A stretch of 14,730 bases of DNA, taken from positions 1-14,730 of the forward strand of contig DAOTGG010000026.1 of assembly GCA_035446985.1 (NCBI GenBank). The letters run 5' to 3'. Source of the DNA: JAQUSX01 sp035446985 (GTDB lineage: Bacteria > Bacillota > Clostridia > Christensenellales > CAG-314). The translations under genes were made by a program, and so were the position numbers. The notes under the pieces are model-generated. The model saw only the letters and a list, made by a program, of their open reading frames with translations. It was not told where the DNA came from and searched no databases. Below are positions 1-8,440 of the stretch, one piece after another; position 1 is the stretch's first letter, and the number at the start of each line of letters is the position of its first letter.

Positions 1-168
1 GCAAAATTTCGTATTGCTTATTTGATAAAATTCCCATTCTTTGAAACCGAATTTGTTTTTTATCCGTGTATTGTCGTAATTAAATGCGTCGAAAATAGCG
101 TACGACGGACGGGTAAGCCCGCCTTTCGCGTTAAGTAGCGGCATTCTTTCTTCCGTTCGTATTTGCAT
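1..168 (-). CDS. DUF2804-family protein, N-terminal part only
   Basis: An open frame of 56 codons starts at ATG (166-168) and runs off the left edge without a stop, so only the N-terminus is present. The peptide begins MQIRTEERMPLLNAKGGLTR and later has FGFKEWEFYQISN. The pattern of 'RTPLL...G.LT..GYA' followed by 'R.KEWDYY.I.N' is, from memory, typical of the start of DUF2804 proteins, large uncharacterised proteins of 300 or more residues. The start is supported by an AGGAG ribosome binding site (177-181) with 8 nt spacing. That site overlaps the addA stop codon (180-182), so the gene is very likely the third gene of the addB-addA operon and translationally linked to it. The biochemical function of the family is unknown to me. 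The reading frame is sure; the family name is a motif-based judgement. Confidence 0.75.
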   Translation of the reverse strand, partial: MQIRTEERMPLLNAKGGLTRPSYAIFDAFNYDNTRIKNKFGFKEWEFYQISNTKFC

Positions 169-179
169 TTTTCTTTCTC

Positions 180-3100
180 CTATTTTATTTTTATTAAGCT
201 ATTGTCTTTTATCGAAAGCACGTACGCCTCCGCCTTTAAACCGAATATTTTTTCCGCTGCTAGCGCGTACGCGTTCAACTGGCTTGAATAATTTTTGACT
301 ATGTATTCGGGGCGTGACGTATATTTGTAATCTATTATTTTAACGCTGTTTTTACCCAAAACGAGCATATCGATGACGCCTTGCAAAACCGTTTCCTCGT
401 TACCGTCATACTGAAAGGCTATCTCTCTATACGGAACTTTGAGCATAAAAGGAATTTCGTGATATATTTCGCCGTCAAGAAGTTTTTTTAATTTCTGATT
501 ATTGATGCCCTCAAATATTTTTTCCGCCGATATTTTTTCCGCTACGCTCTCGGAAAATTCGCCTTTAGTCGCTAGCTCGTTTATTTTTTCTTTAATTTGC
601 GTAACGCTTTCGTTTAACGTCAATGACTCGAATACTCTGTGATACGCCGAGCCGATAAAGGCCGAATCTTTGTCCGCCTTTTCATCATCCGTTACAAAAA
701 GCTCTTGAGTATACGCCGTTTCGGTTGGTTCTTCTTCGGTTTCGTTTCGTATCTGCGAGGCGGAAACTTTTAACGGCGTTTGTGTGGCTAATGCGTACCC
801 GTAACGATAATCGAACGATTTTACAACAAAATTCGTATCCTTTGATTGCGTATTAATAGTTTCGGTCGCTGCCGCCATAATTGAAAAATCATTATCTATT
901 ATAGCTTTTTTCTCGTCAACGGCGCAAGCGAGCCAGTCGGAAAAACTGTCGCCCATTTCCGCCGCGAGCGGTCGTGTTCCTTTGCCGCTGTCGATAAGAA
1001 TCAACGAGTATTTCGCCCGCGTTAACAAAACGTAAAGCAGCCGCATTTTTTCTTCTTTTTCTTTGCGGCGTTTTTTCGCGTCTATCGCCATATGCGACAA
1101 TGTCGGGTAAACGGTCTTTGACGAAAAATCGTAAAACTTCATTCCCAATCCCATATCTCTGTCTATATGAACGCTTTTGGCTTCCGTGTAAAAAGTCTTG
1201 TCTAAGTTTGCCGAGATAACGATCGGGTATTCTAAACCTTTGCTTTTATGAACGGTGGTTAATGTTACCGAATCGGTAAAATCGGGCGTAGACACGGGCG
1301 CTGTTTTTCCTTCGTCAAGGTACCGCAAATATTTATCCACGCATGCGGAATATGACTTGTCTTTTAATGACGAAAGCAAATTGGTGAGTTTTTCGTAACG
1401 TATTGCCCCGTTACCCAGTCCTTTAATATAAACCAAATAGCTTTGACCGCAAAAAACGCTTTCGTCCGTTACTAGTTTTTGCGCTAGCTCTTCAACCGTC
1501 AAACTATACGAATATTCTCTGTATTTATCTATAAACGCCAAAAACGCATTTATCTTATCCGCAAGGCTATTGGTAGTATTCGCGACATATTTTTTAAAAT
1601 TGTCTATAAAAATTTTTTCTTTTGAACATATTTTTATTTCAGACAGCTCTTGCTCGCTAAATCCACCAAAATGCGATAACGCCGCGCCGCATACGTAAAT
1701 ATCGTCTAGCGGATTGTCGATTACACGCAGGAAATTCACTACGTCAAGACACTCTTTTGTCATTATTTCGCCGTCGAAAACCGCGCTTACGGGAATATCG
1801 CGGCTTTTTAACGCGTCGTAAATGGCTTTTGCCTCGTCTTTCATATCGCGCGAAAGTATGGCAATATCGCCGTAACTAATAATTTTGGTTTCTTTATTAA
1901 CGATATAAGTCTCACCGATAAGCTTTTCAATCCTGTTTGCTATCGCTTCGGCAACCAAACTCTTTTTATCGTCGCTTTCGCCGCAATTTGTAATGTCGTA
2001 TTTTTTATCGGGTTTGGTTTTATCAGGTATTATTTCCACTGTTTCAAAACTTACGGAAGGTATATTGGATATAACGCTGTTTTCGCCTATCAGCCGAGCG
2101 TCTTTTGCGTAATCGACTTTTCCAAAACCGTCTGTCATAATAACGGAAAAAACCTGATTTATGTAATCCAAAATATTTTTATCCGAGCGGAAGTTGTCGT
2201 TAAGATTTATTACCAAACTATCATTTTTATCGACATATTTTGAAATTTTGTCTACAAAAATATCTGGATTTGTTTCGCGGAAACCGTATATGCTTTGCTT
2301 CACGTCGCCCACCAAAAACAAATTATGCTCGCCGCAAAGTTTTGAGATTATCGCTTCCTGCACGGAATTTATGTCCTGGTACTCATCGACGAATATGTAT
2401 TTGTATCTTTCTTTTAATTCCGCTTGTATTTTTTCGTCCGATAGCACCGTTAAAGCGTATCTTTCCATATCGGAAAAATCTAATACGCCCTTTTCTTTTT
2501 TTGCCTTGGAGTAGGCAAGATCGAATTTTTTTGCAAGCTCGATAAGTTTGTCCGTCATCGGCAAAGTTTCTTTTGTGTTTTGAATGAGTTTTTCGTACCC
2601 GAATTCGTTAAACTGCTCAACACTCTTTTTCCGCCATTCATTGGCTTTTTTGCGGATGCTTTCTATCTCGTTTATATCGACCTCGAATTCGTCGGGACTG
2701 ATTTTCAGATTATCCGCCAAAAATGTTTTTTTACTGAAAGGTATATCGAAGTTTTCCGACAAACGTTTATAATTACTTTCCAATGAATTTTGTTCGGTTA
2801 ATTGATAATAAGACGAATGTTCGCTGAGATATTCGGCTAGTTTTTGCGCTCCAATATTTTTCGCATACACGCTTTTTTGTTCAAAATATTTTGCGTATGC
2901 GTTTGCCTGAGCTACGATATTACTATTTAATGTTTTTTCAAAAATATTGTCTTTACCAAAATCCAAATAATTTTTCCGCGCGCTATCATATATTTCAAAA
3001 AAGTTTTCAACGCATCTTGAAAGCTCGTATATTTGAACGACAATTTTTTTCATACTTTCGTCTGTGCGTTTTTGATGAAAAATATCGGTGAGCTTGCCGA

Positions 3101-3539
3101 ATATTTCGTCGTCATCAATATAATAATCCGCAAAAACCGCGTCCATAGTTTTGTCCACCAGCCCTTGCGCGATTACGGGATCTAGCACGGTATAAGCCGG
3201 ATCTATGTCGGCGGCGTAAAAATATTCGCGCAAAATATCCGAACAAAAACTATGCAGCGTAGATATAGCGCACGAATCAATCTTTTCAAGCTGCTCGTAA
3301 ATATAAGGGTCTGTCGCTTTTTCATTTAAACTTTTACGTAGCTTTTCTTTCATTTGGTTTGCCGCCGCAATGGTAAAAGTAACGACGACAATTTCGTCAA
3401 CCCCAACTTTTTTCGTTTCGACAAGTCTTATTATTCGCTCTATCATAACAGTCGTCTTGCCAGTACCCGCCGACGCCGATACAAGCAAATTTTTACCGTC
3501 TGTTTCTATAGCTTTTTTTTGATTGGTCGTAAAATTCAT
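180..3539 (-). CDS. addA: AddA, helicase-nuclease subunit of AddAB
   Basis: AddA is the 3'-5' helicase and nuclease subunit of AddAB, the enzyme that resects double-strand breaks and loads RecA in Firmicutes. The 1119-residue product shows a complete UvrD/RecB-type motor: Q motif near N6-Q7, Walker A (SAGTGKTT, K28), motif II DEYQD at 385-389, motif III GDVKQSIYGFR at 411-421, motif V around VHKSKGLEY (H764) and motif VI LTRAK with R841. The C-terminal RecB-family nuclease is intact: AYHRVFE (H967), GVID (D1057), DYK (D1070, K1072) and QLNAYA (Q1087). Length is slightly below the roughly 1230 residues of the Bacillus protein. The ATG overlaps the addB TGA by 4 nt (ATGA), which indicates translational coupling, with AAGG upstream. 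All catalytic residues I could check are present, so it should be active. Confidence 0.97.
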   Translation of the reverse strand: MNFTTNQKKAIETDGKNLLVSASAGTGKTTVMIERIIRLVETKKVGVDEIVVVTFTIAAANQMKEKLRKSLNEKATDPYIYEQLEKIDSCAISTLHSFCSDILREYFYAADIDPAYTVLDPVIAQGLVDKTMDAVFADYYIDDDEIFGKLTDIFHQKRTDESMKKIVVQIYELSRCVENFFEIYDSARKNYLDFGKDNIFEKTLNSNIVAQANAYAKYFEQKSVYAKNIGAQKLAEYLSEHSSYYQLTEQNSLESNYKRLSENFDIPFSKKTFLADNLKISPDEFEVDINEIESIRKKANEWRKKSVEQFNEFGYEKLIQNTKETLPMTDKLIELAKKFDLAYSKAKKEKGVLDFSDMERYALTVLSDEKIQAELKERYKYIFVDEYQDINSVQEAIISKLCGEHNLFLVGDVKQSIYGFRETNPDIFVDKISKYVDKNDSLVINLNDNFRSDKNILDYINQVFSVIMTDGFGKVDYAKDARLIGENSVISNIPSVSFETVEIIPDKTKPDKKYDITNCGESDDKKSLVAEAIANRIEKLIGETYIVNKETKIISYGDIAILSRDMKDEAKAIYDALKSRDIPVSAVFDGEIMTKECLDVVNFLRVIDNPLDDIYVCGAALSHFGGFSEQELSEIKICSKEKIFIDNFKKYVANTTNSLADKINAFLAFIDKYREYSYSLTVEELAQKLVTDESVFCGQSYLVYIKGLGNGAIRYEKLTNLLSSLKDKSYSACVDKYLRYLDEGKTAPVSTPDFTDSVTLTTVHKSKGLEYPIVISANLDKTFYTEAKSVHIDRDMGLGMKFYDFSSKTVYPTLSHMAIDAKKRRKEKEEKMRLLYVLLTRAKYSLILIDSGKGTRPLAAEMGDSFSDWLACAVDEKKAIIDNDFSIMAAATETINTQSKDTNFVVKSFDYRYGYALATQTPLKVSASQIRNETEEEPTETAYTQELFVTDDEKADKDSAFIGSAYHRVFESLTLNESVTQIKEKINELATKGEFSESVAEKISAEKIFEGINNQKLKKLLDGEIYHEIPFMLKVPYREIAFQYDGNEETVLQGVIDMLVLGKNSVKIIDYKYTSRPEYIVKNYSSQLNAYALAAEKIFGLKAEAYVLSIKDNSLIKIK

Positions 3540-6500
3540 TCTTTTATTACCTTTACAATTGTGTCGGCGTCAACGTTTTCCGCTTTTCTTTCCGCCGCTT
3601 CAAAAATATCGTTTGCGCCGCATATATTGGCGTAATCGCAGTAAGCGCAAACTTTTTCGTACGGCGACGCTTTTATAAAACCTTTTTGCATTAACTCTCC
3701 CGCTTGAGAAATGCAGTAAATCGCGTATTCTATCTGCGCGTCAAACTGTTCCTGCGTTAATAGATTACTTCCTCTATTAGACGGCGAGCCGTCTTTATTC
3801 AGCGATACGCCCAGTCTTGCGCTTTTGTTTTGCGTTAACAAGGTCGTATCGATATCTTTCATTATATCGCTGTCTTTTACGGTTCTTCCGACATACGAAT
3901 ACGCACGCTCTTTTGAGTTTGGGGCGACGAATTTGTCATGCAGTTTAAAATAATAAAATCCGACGGGATTAAATCCAAAATTTTCCATTACGGCTTTTGT
4001 GTACACAAGCAGTTGGAGTTTTCTTCCCGCGTATAAAAGTTTTTCATTATACTCGGCGTTACCGCTCTTGTAATCTATAACTAGACAATTATTTTTTTCG
4101 TGCATTACGTCGATTCTGTCTATGATACCGTGCAGCTTTACCGTTTCTCCGCCGGCGGGTATTTCTATCGCGCTGAACTGTGAGTCGCAAAAACCAAAAC
4201 GCATTTCCGCTTTGAAATTAACAAAATGGCTTAGCTTTAACTGCTCGTTTACCAGTCTGCACATTTTTACCGCTTCGGTTTTTAATAACTTTAACGCGTG
4301 TTTGTTTTTCGGGTCCTTTGCTATGCCTTGATAATAATCGTCGGCAATCACCTGCTCGAAAAACATTTCCGCTTTTCGTTTTGTTTCGTCATAGCTTTCG
4401 TCTTTTGCAACACCTATATATTTTTCCAGTACGGCATGCAAAATGCTGCCAAAGTCGTTCGGGTTTAACTCGGACTTTTCTCTTGGAGTTAGCTCCAGTC
4501 CATAGCGTAAAAAATGTTTATACGGACACGAGTAAAAGTCTTCTATTTTTGAGATTGAAACGGCGTCTTTACTGAAAAACAAGTCTTTTCCGTTATCTAT
4601 ATCTTTTATCTCGCTATCCGCCGAAAAAACTTTTTTAATGTCGCTGTCCAGTAGATTTTGTTTTATCTCAAAATAAACGTCTTTTATCGGGCGTTTGTCA
4701 ATTATGTTACGCATATTCATAACCGTTTGGCTCAACGCGCTCTTTTTTGTAAACACGTTTTCGTATACGTTTTTTAACGTCGGATATTCGTTTGCACCGT
4801 CCAAGGTGAACAGCCTTTTTAACTGTAACACAAAATCCGAAGGAGAAATTGCCGTAGCCGAATTATCTATTACCGCCGTTTCGCAATATGAAACGTAAAG
4901 GCTTTCGGTTGGTTCGGTCAAAAGCTGGAAAACGTTAAATTTTTCCCTTTTGTTTTCCAACCGCATTTTTTGTTCGAGAGCGATACCGCTTTTTTGCAGC
5001 AAATCCATATTTTTGTCGCTCAGTAGTTTGGTGTCTTTTTTTACTATTGGCATAGCCGACTGATTCGCGCCCAATAAACACAGCCGTTTGATATCGTGTT
5101 TTTTAGATTTCGCCATATTTGTCAGCACGACGCAATCGTTATATAACGGCAAAACGGAAACTTTTACCCCAGCTAATCCTGTGGATAATATCTTTAAAAA
5201 TCCGTCTATATCGCAAGGTTTTTCTCCCAAAGTGTCCGATAAAGTTTGCAAAATATCGTTAAATTTACTTACCGCCTGCTCGCTTACTTTTGCGTAACGT
5301 GGCAGCAAATTTTTTTGCCTTTCGGTAAATTCCGCTAGTAAAATTTCCGCCTGGCTTTTTTGTAAAAATTCTCTCACGGCTTCGACAAAACCCTTTACCG
5401 TTACGGCTTTATCAAAATCTACGTAATTTATCGCTTCGTATAGCTTTTGTCTGATTTTTTCAGCGGCAGTAAATCCGTTTTCTTTTTTGCCAAGCATAAA
5501 CTGTGTAAAATCATAACCGATATTATATTTCAAACAATAATTTTCAAAATAAAAAATTTCTTCGCCCGAGTAGAAAAAAGGATTTTTAATAAAACTCAAT
5601 ACGTTTTCAAGCTTGTTATTGTTTTTGCGCATCGACAGGTAATCGATGACAAACCTTGAATACGGGTGATTGATTAGCCCTGTCTGCGTGTCGGCAAAAA
5701 ACGGAATATCGTATTCGGCAAAAATCCGTTCCACGCTTTGACGGTAACTTTCCGCGTCGCTCGCCACGACAAAATAATCGCCGTACTGATTGCCTTTGCG
5801 CACGCCGTCTGTAATGTATCTCGCCAGATTTTCCACTTCGTTATTCAAGTTTTCCGCTTGAGCTATGATTAGCTTTGCGGGTGATATTTTTATCGGATGC
5901 GGTTTTTCATAGGTATACAAATATTCTTGTATCTGTTTTATAAAAGCGTCGTCAGCGAGATTGTAGGCCGTTTTTAACGCGTGCTGTTTGCCGGATTTAT
6001 TGGCTATCTCGGTAAGTAAAGGCAATAAATCGTTTACGTATAAATATTTGTGTTTTGGTTTTTCGCTGTGGCAGCACACCGCCGTAACGCCAAGCGCGTT
6101 TTTTACAAGCTCGGTTATGACGGCTTGCTCCTGCCCCGAAAAATTGTCAAAATCGTATATGTAAAAATAAGTGTCTTTAATTTTGGAATCGTTAGGAATA
6201 ATTTTTATCAATTCTTCCATTTTTCCAGCCGAATCCACGTATTTTTTTGTCTGCAAAAAATCCTCGTACGCTTTATACAAAAGTTTTATATCTTGCATTT
6301 TCGGACGAATGTTCGGCAGCAAAATTTCACAGTTTATTTTTTCAGGCAACGCACGGGCATACTTAAACTGGCAAATGGTTTCGTATAAGTTTTCAATAAA
6401 ACCGTCGCTGTCGTAGCCCTTTTTGTAACAAACGAGATTGTCCTTATTTTCGTCCACCAAAGACGATAAGGTCATTAACGCGGCTTGTTTTGTCAAATAA

Positions 6501-6727
6501 TTAAATCGCGGCAGTAGCTCTGCCCCAAAACGCCTTAACGTAAGGACTCTTATATTAAAACTTCCGCCGAGGGCGTTCAATAACTGGTTTTCCGCCGTCA
6601 TGGAGACTCTGTCGGGTACGATTACGATATGCTTATACCTCAGTTGTTTCGGGTCAACTTTTTTGAGCTTTTCGTAAATATATCGGCTTCCGTCCTTATA
6701 TGTATTTGTCGCAAAAATTTCAAACAT
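3536..6727 (-). CDS. addB: AddB, nuclease subunit of AddAB
   Basis: AddB is the second nuclease subunit of the AddAB complex; in Bacillus it also carries an iron-sulfur cluster and takes part in Chi recognition. With the start at ATG 6725-6727 the product has 1063 residues. The C-terminal nuclease shows GIIDRID (D873), IDYKSG (D885, K887) and QLLVY. Cluster ligands are C734 (in FYSCPYKHF) and C1027, C1030 and C1036 (CAYCDYANIC), with the same 3- and 6-residue steps as the Bacillus cysteines. The N-terminus (MFEIFATNTYKDGSRYIYEK) lacks a recognisable Walker A GxxxxGK[ST], which Bacillus AddB has and streptococcal RexB lacks. The frame is open further upstream to a TTG at 6764-6766, but that codon lies against the -10 box; GGAG (6734-6737), 6 nt before ATG 6727, decides the start. 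Confidence 0.95.
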   Translation of the reverse strand: MFEIFATNTYKDGSRYIYEKLKKVDPKQLRYKHIVIVPDRVSMTAENQLLNALGGSFNIRVLTLRRFGAELLPRFNYLTKQAALMTLSSLVDENKDNLVCYKKGYDSDGFIENLYETICQFKYARALPEKINCEILLPNIRPKMQDIKLLYKAYEDFLQTKKYVDSAGKMEELIKIIPNDSKIKDTYFYIYDFDNFSGQEQAVITELVKNALGVTAVCCHSEKPKHKYLYVNDLLPLLTEIANKSGKQHALKTAYNLADDAFIKQIQEYLYTYEKPHPIKISPAKLIIAQAENLNNEVENLARYITDGVRKGNQYGDYFVVASDAESYRQSVERIFAEYDIPFFADTQTGLINHPYSRFVIDYLSMRKNNNKLENVLSFIKNPFFYSGEEIFYFENYCLKYNIGYDFTQFMLGKKENGFTAAEKIRQKLYEAINYVDFDKAVTVKGFVEAVREFLQKSQAEILLAEFTERQKNLLPRYAKVSEQAVSKFNDILQTLSDTLGEKPCDIDGFLKILSTGLAGVKVSVLPLYNDCVVLTNMAKSKKHDIKRLCLLGANQSAMPIVKKDTKLLSDKNMDLLQKSGIALEQKMRLENKREKFNVFQLLTEPTESLYVSYCETAVIDNSATAISPSDFVLQLKRLFTLDGANEYPTLKNVYENVFTKKSALSQTVMNMRNIIDKRPIKDVYFEIKQNLLDSDIKKVFSADSEIKDIDNGKDLFFSKDAVSISKIEDFYSCPYKHFLRYGLELTPREKSELNPNDFGSILHAVLEKYIGVAKDESYDETKRKAEMFFEQVIADDYYQGIAKDPKNKHALKLLKTEAVKMCRLVNEQLKLSHFVNFKAEMRFGFCDSQFSAIEIPAGGETVKLHGIIDRIDVMHEKNNCLVIDYKSGNAEYNEKLLYAGRKLQLLVYTKAVMENFGFNPVGFYYFKLHDKFVAPNSKERAYSYVGRTVKDSDIMKDIDTTLLTQNKSARLGVSLNKDGSPSNRGSNLLTQEQFDAQIEYAIYCISQAGELMQKGFIKASPYEKVCAYCDYANICGANDIFEAAERKAENVDADTIVKVIKE

Positions 6728-6733
6728 AATTTT

Positions 6734-6737
6734 CTCC
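6734..6737 (-). promoter_or_regulatory. Ribosome binding site that sets the addB start
   Basis: GGAG on the minus strand lies 6 nt before ATG 6727. The more upstream in-frame TTG has no such site and sits beside the promoter -10 box, so this site selects the shorter AddB. Confidence 0.8.
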
Positions 6738-6754
6738 GCGTTAATCTTTAGGTT

Positions 6755-6784
6755 ATTATACACCAAAAATCATTCAGTTTTCAA
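6755..6784 (-). promoter_or_regulatory. Sigma-A promoter of the addB-addA-DUF2804 operon
   Basis: On the minus strand, TTGAAA (6779-6784) and a perfect TATAAT (6755-6760) are separated by 18 bp. Transcription would begin close to 6748, giving a leader of about 20 nt before the addB start at 6727. No operator-like repeat was seen over it. Confidence 0.8.
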
Positions 6785-6825
6785 GACGCAATCGTGCACA
6801 GGTTATAAAATACCTTGGATTTTGT

Positions 6826-6853
6826 TTGTATTTTTTCGCTTATGTGGTATACT
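6826..6853 (+). promoter_or_regulatory. Extended -10 promoter of the lipoprotein gene
   Basis: TGG at 6845-6847 directly before TATACT (6848-6853) forms an extended -10 element. The -35 is poor; TTGTAT at 6826-6831 (16-bp spacing) is the best candidate. The promoter lies divergently to the addB promoter, about 40 bp from its -35 element, so the two could be co-regulated, but no shared operator is evident. Confidence 0.65.
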
Positions 6854-6875
6854 TTACAATAATCACAAATTTTTT

Positions 6876-6880
6876 AAGGA
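6876..6880 (+). promoter_or_regulatory. Ribosome binding site that sets the lipoprotein start
   Basis: AAGGA lies 5 nt before ATG 6886. It supports that start over the upstream ATG at 6826, which falls within the promoter and would put a second hydrophobic stretch in front of the signal peptide. Confidence 0.75.
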
Positions 6881-6885
6881 TAGTT

Positions 6886-7908
6886 ATGAAAAAATTTATT
6901 TCGTTAATATTAATTATCACTCTTTCGCTTTTCGCTTTGACAGCGTGTACTTCAAGCGTTCCCACCCGCTCTACCCGTTGGGACTTGACAAATGGCGAAA
7001 CCTTGACCTACGATATTCGCTTGGTTAACACGCTCAATTATCTCACCACAGACGGCGAAGAAATATCTAGCGTAACCGCCGATATAGATATCATTGACCC
7101 CGCGGTAGTAGACCAAATTAAACCGTTAAGCGCAAACGGCACTTATACGACGACTATTGCGCAATACGGTGACAGCAGCAAGGGAATAGTTACTACCGAG
7201 CTTAATCTTGTGGAAATTTATGATATCAGTTATTTTGACCAGACAACTATTGCCTCGCTTACCCTAAAAGGAATGATTGATGCAGCTCAGTCAACTGACG
7301 ACAGCATTGCAGTTATCACACATATCAGCGGCGAATGTATTTTTAACAATCCTTCTTTGTCCCCCGTGTCTTCAAGTAAAACAGTTAAGGGAATTTACGT
7401 TGGAAAAGAGCGTGTCGTTATTAACGATTATATCGTAACGTGCGAATATAACAACAATGTTTGCGCCGTCGTTTTTACAGACAAAGTAACGTCGGCTAAT
7501 AGTTTTAATACATCGATTAAGATAAAAGCAACCGAGTATTTTGACAATGAAATGATTTTTTACGTAATCAGAGCGTACGACTCAACTGAAACTACGGAAA
7601 AAATGAGTATAAATATCGTTGATCCGCTTATTTCACAGTCTGTTGTGGCAATTAGTTTTCAAGCTCAAGCATACACAACTCACTTCAAAAACGAACAGCA
7701 AATGGAAACCTCATTATATTATGTAGCTGCGCCGACAGCTTTTGCTTTTGAGTTTAGTTTGACAGCGAACGAGCAACCCTTGTTTATCGGGGGCGCGCCC
7801 AGAGCAACGAACAAAATCGTGAAAATTCAACAAGGTTATATAGTGTACACTCTTTCCGACGCGGATTTGCAAGCGAGCTTTGACAGCATCGCCGCAAACC
7901 AAGGTTAA
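6886..7908 (+). CDS. Putative lipoprotein of unknown function
   Basis: This is a 340-residue protein that I do not recognise. The N-terminus has a lipoprotein signal: MKKF as charged n-region, a hydrophobic stretch, then the lipobox LTAC with C21 as predicted lipidated cysteine. The mature protein should therefore be anchored on the outer face of the cytoplasmic membrane. The rest is rich in Thr, Ser, Asp and alternating hydrophobic residues, suggesting mostly beta structure. Three further cysteines occur (in GECIF, VTCEY and NVCAV), and there is no known catalytic motif. The frame is open upstream to 6826, but the promoter lies there. ATG 6886 has AAGGA at 6876-6880 with 5 nt spacing and begins exactly at the signal peptide. 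It is the only rightward gene in the window and is monocistronic, closed by the hairpin at 7951-7979. Confidence 0.85.
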   Translation: MKKFISLILIITLSLFALTACTSSVPTRSTRWDLTNGETLTYDIRLVNTLNYLTTDGEEISSVTADIDIIDPAVVDQIKPLSANGTYTTTIAQYGDSSKGIVTTELNLVEIYDISYFDQTTIASLTLKGMIDAAQSTDDSIAVITHISGECIFNNPSLSPVSSSKTVKGIYVGKERVVINDYIVTCEYNNNVCAVVFTDKVTSANSFNTSIKIKATEYFDNEMIFYVIRAYDSTETTEKMSINIVDPLISQSVVAISFQAQAYTTHFKNEQQMETSLYYVAAPTAFAFEFSLTANEQPLFIGGAPRATNKIVKIQQGYIVYTLSDADLQASFDSIAANQG

Positions 7909-7950
7909 TAACTAAGTTGATATTATAAAAATCAATAAAAATTAACAATA

Positions 7951-7979
7951 AAAAAGTCTTTCTTTACGAAAGACTTTTT
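7951..7979. terminator. Bidirectional intrinsic terminator between the lipoprotein gene and tadA
   Basis: A perfect 12-bp stem (7951-7962 with 7968-7979) encloses a 5-nt loop. Read rightward it ends in a T run then CTTTTTGATTT. Read leftward it ends in TTTTTT followed by a T-rich tract. It serves the rightward lipoprotein gene and the leftward tadA. The right arm and loop are the last codons and stop of tadA (stop at 7964-7966), so the hairpin is partly coding. Confidence 0.9.
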
Positions 7980-8440
7980 CTTTTTGATTTAAAATATTTT
8001 TTTAATATTTCGGCGCATTCATTTTCCATAACTCCGCCAACGCAATCGGTCGTATGATTTAGTCGGAAGTCTTTTGGAATATTTAATACCGAACCGCAGC
8101 AGCCAGCGTTTTTGTCCGACGCGCCGAATACGATTTTATTTATTCTCGCGTTTACCGCCGCCCCCGCGCACATTGCGCACGGCTCCAGCGTTACGTAAAG
8201 CGTCGCCCCGTTAAGCCGCCAATCTCCGACTGTTTTGCACGCTTTTTTTATCGCAATCATTTCGGCGTGTTCGGTCGCGTCTTTGCTTTTATTTCTTTTG
8301 TTACGCCCGCGCGCGATTATTTTTCCGTCCAATACTATTACCGCTCCGACAGGCACTTCGTCCGCTTCGTACGCTTTTTCGGCTTGACGCAAGGCTTGTT
8401 TCATATAATATTCGTCGGTGTTAAAATTTGAGTTTTTCAT
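7964..8440 (-). CDS. tadA: tRNA-specific adenosine deaminase TadA
   Basis: TadA deaminates adenosine 34 (the wobble base) of tRNA-Arg(ACG) to inosine in the cytoplasm. The 158-residue product has the full zinc-dependent deaminase signature: HAE with H58 and the proton-shuttling E60, and PCAMC with zinc ligands C88 and C91, preceded by TLYVTLE. The N-terminal NTDEYYMKQALRQAEKA block matches the usual start of bacterial TadA, so the first ATG is preferred to the internal Met13. The ribosome binding site is weak (AAAGAG), and the start lies inside the 3' end of the upstream glycosidase gene (20-nt overlap), so translation probably depends on coupling. The pairing with a glycosidase gene looks like positional hitch-hiking rather than a functional link. 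Confidence 0.96.
   Translation of the reverse strand: MKNSNFNTDEYYMKQALRQAEKAYEADEVPVGAVIVLDGKIIARGRNKRNKSKDATEHAEMIAIKKACKTVGDWRLNGATLYVTLEPCAMCAGAAVNARINKIVFGASDKNAGCCGSVLNIPKDFRLNHTTDCVGGVMENECAEILKKYFKSKRKSLS

Noticed and set aside
5180..5188. TGTGGATAA, the reverse complement of a consensus DnaA box.
   Set aside because: It is a single copy inside the addB coding sequence, with no cluster around it, so it is best taken as chance.
6728..6766. A longer AddB beginning at an upstream TTG.
   Set aside because: The TTG lies against the -10 box of the promoter, so it would not be in the transcript; the ATG at 6727 has a proper ribosome binding site.
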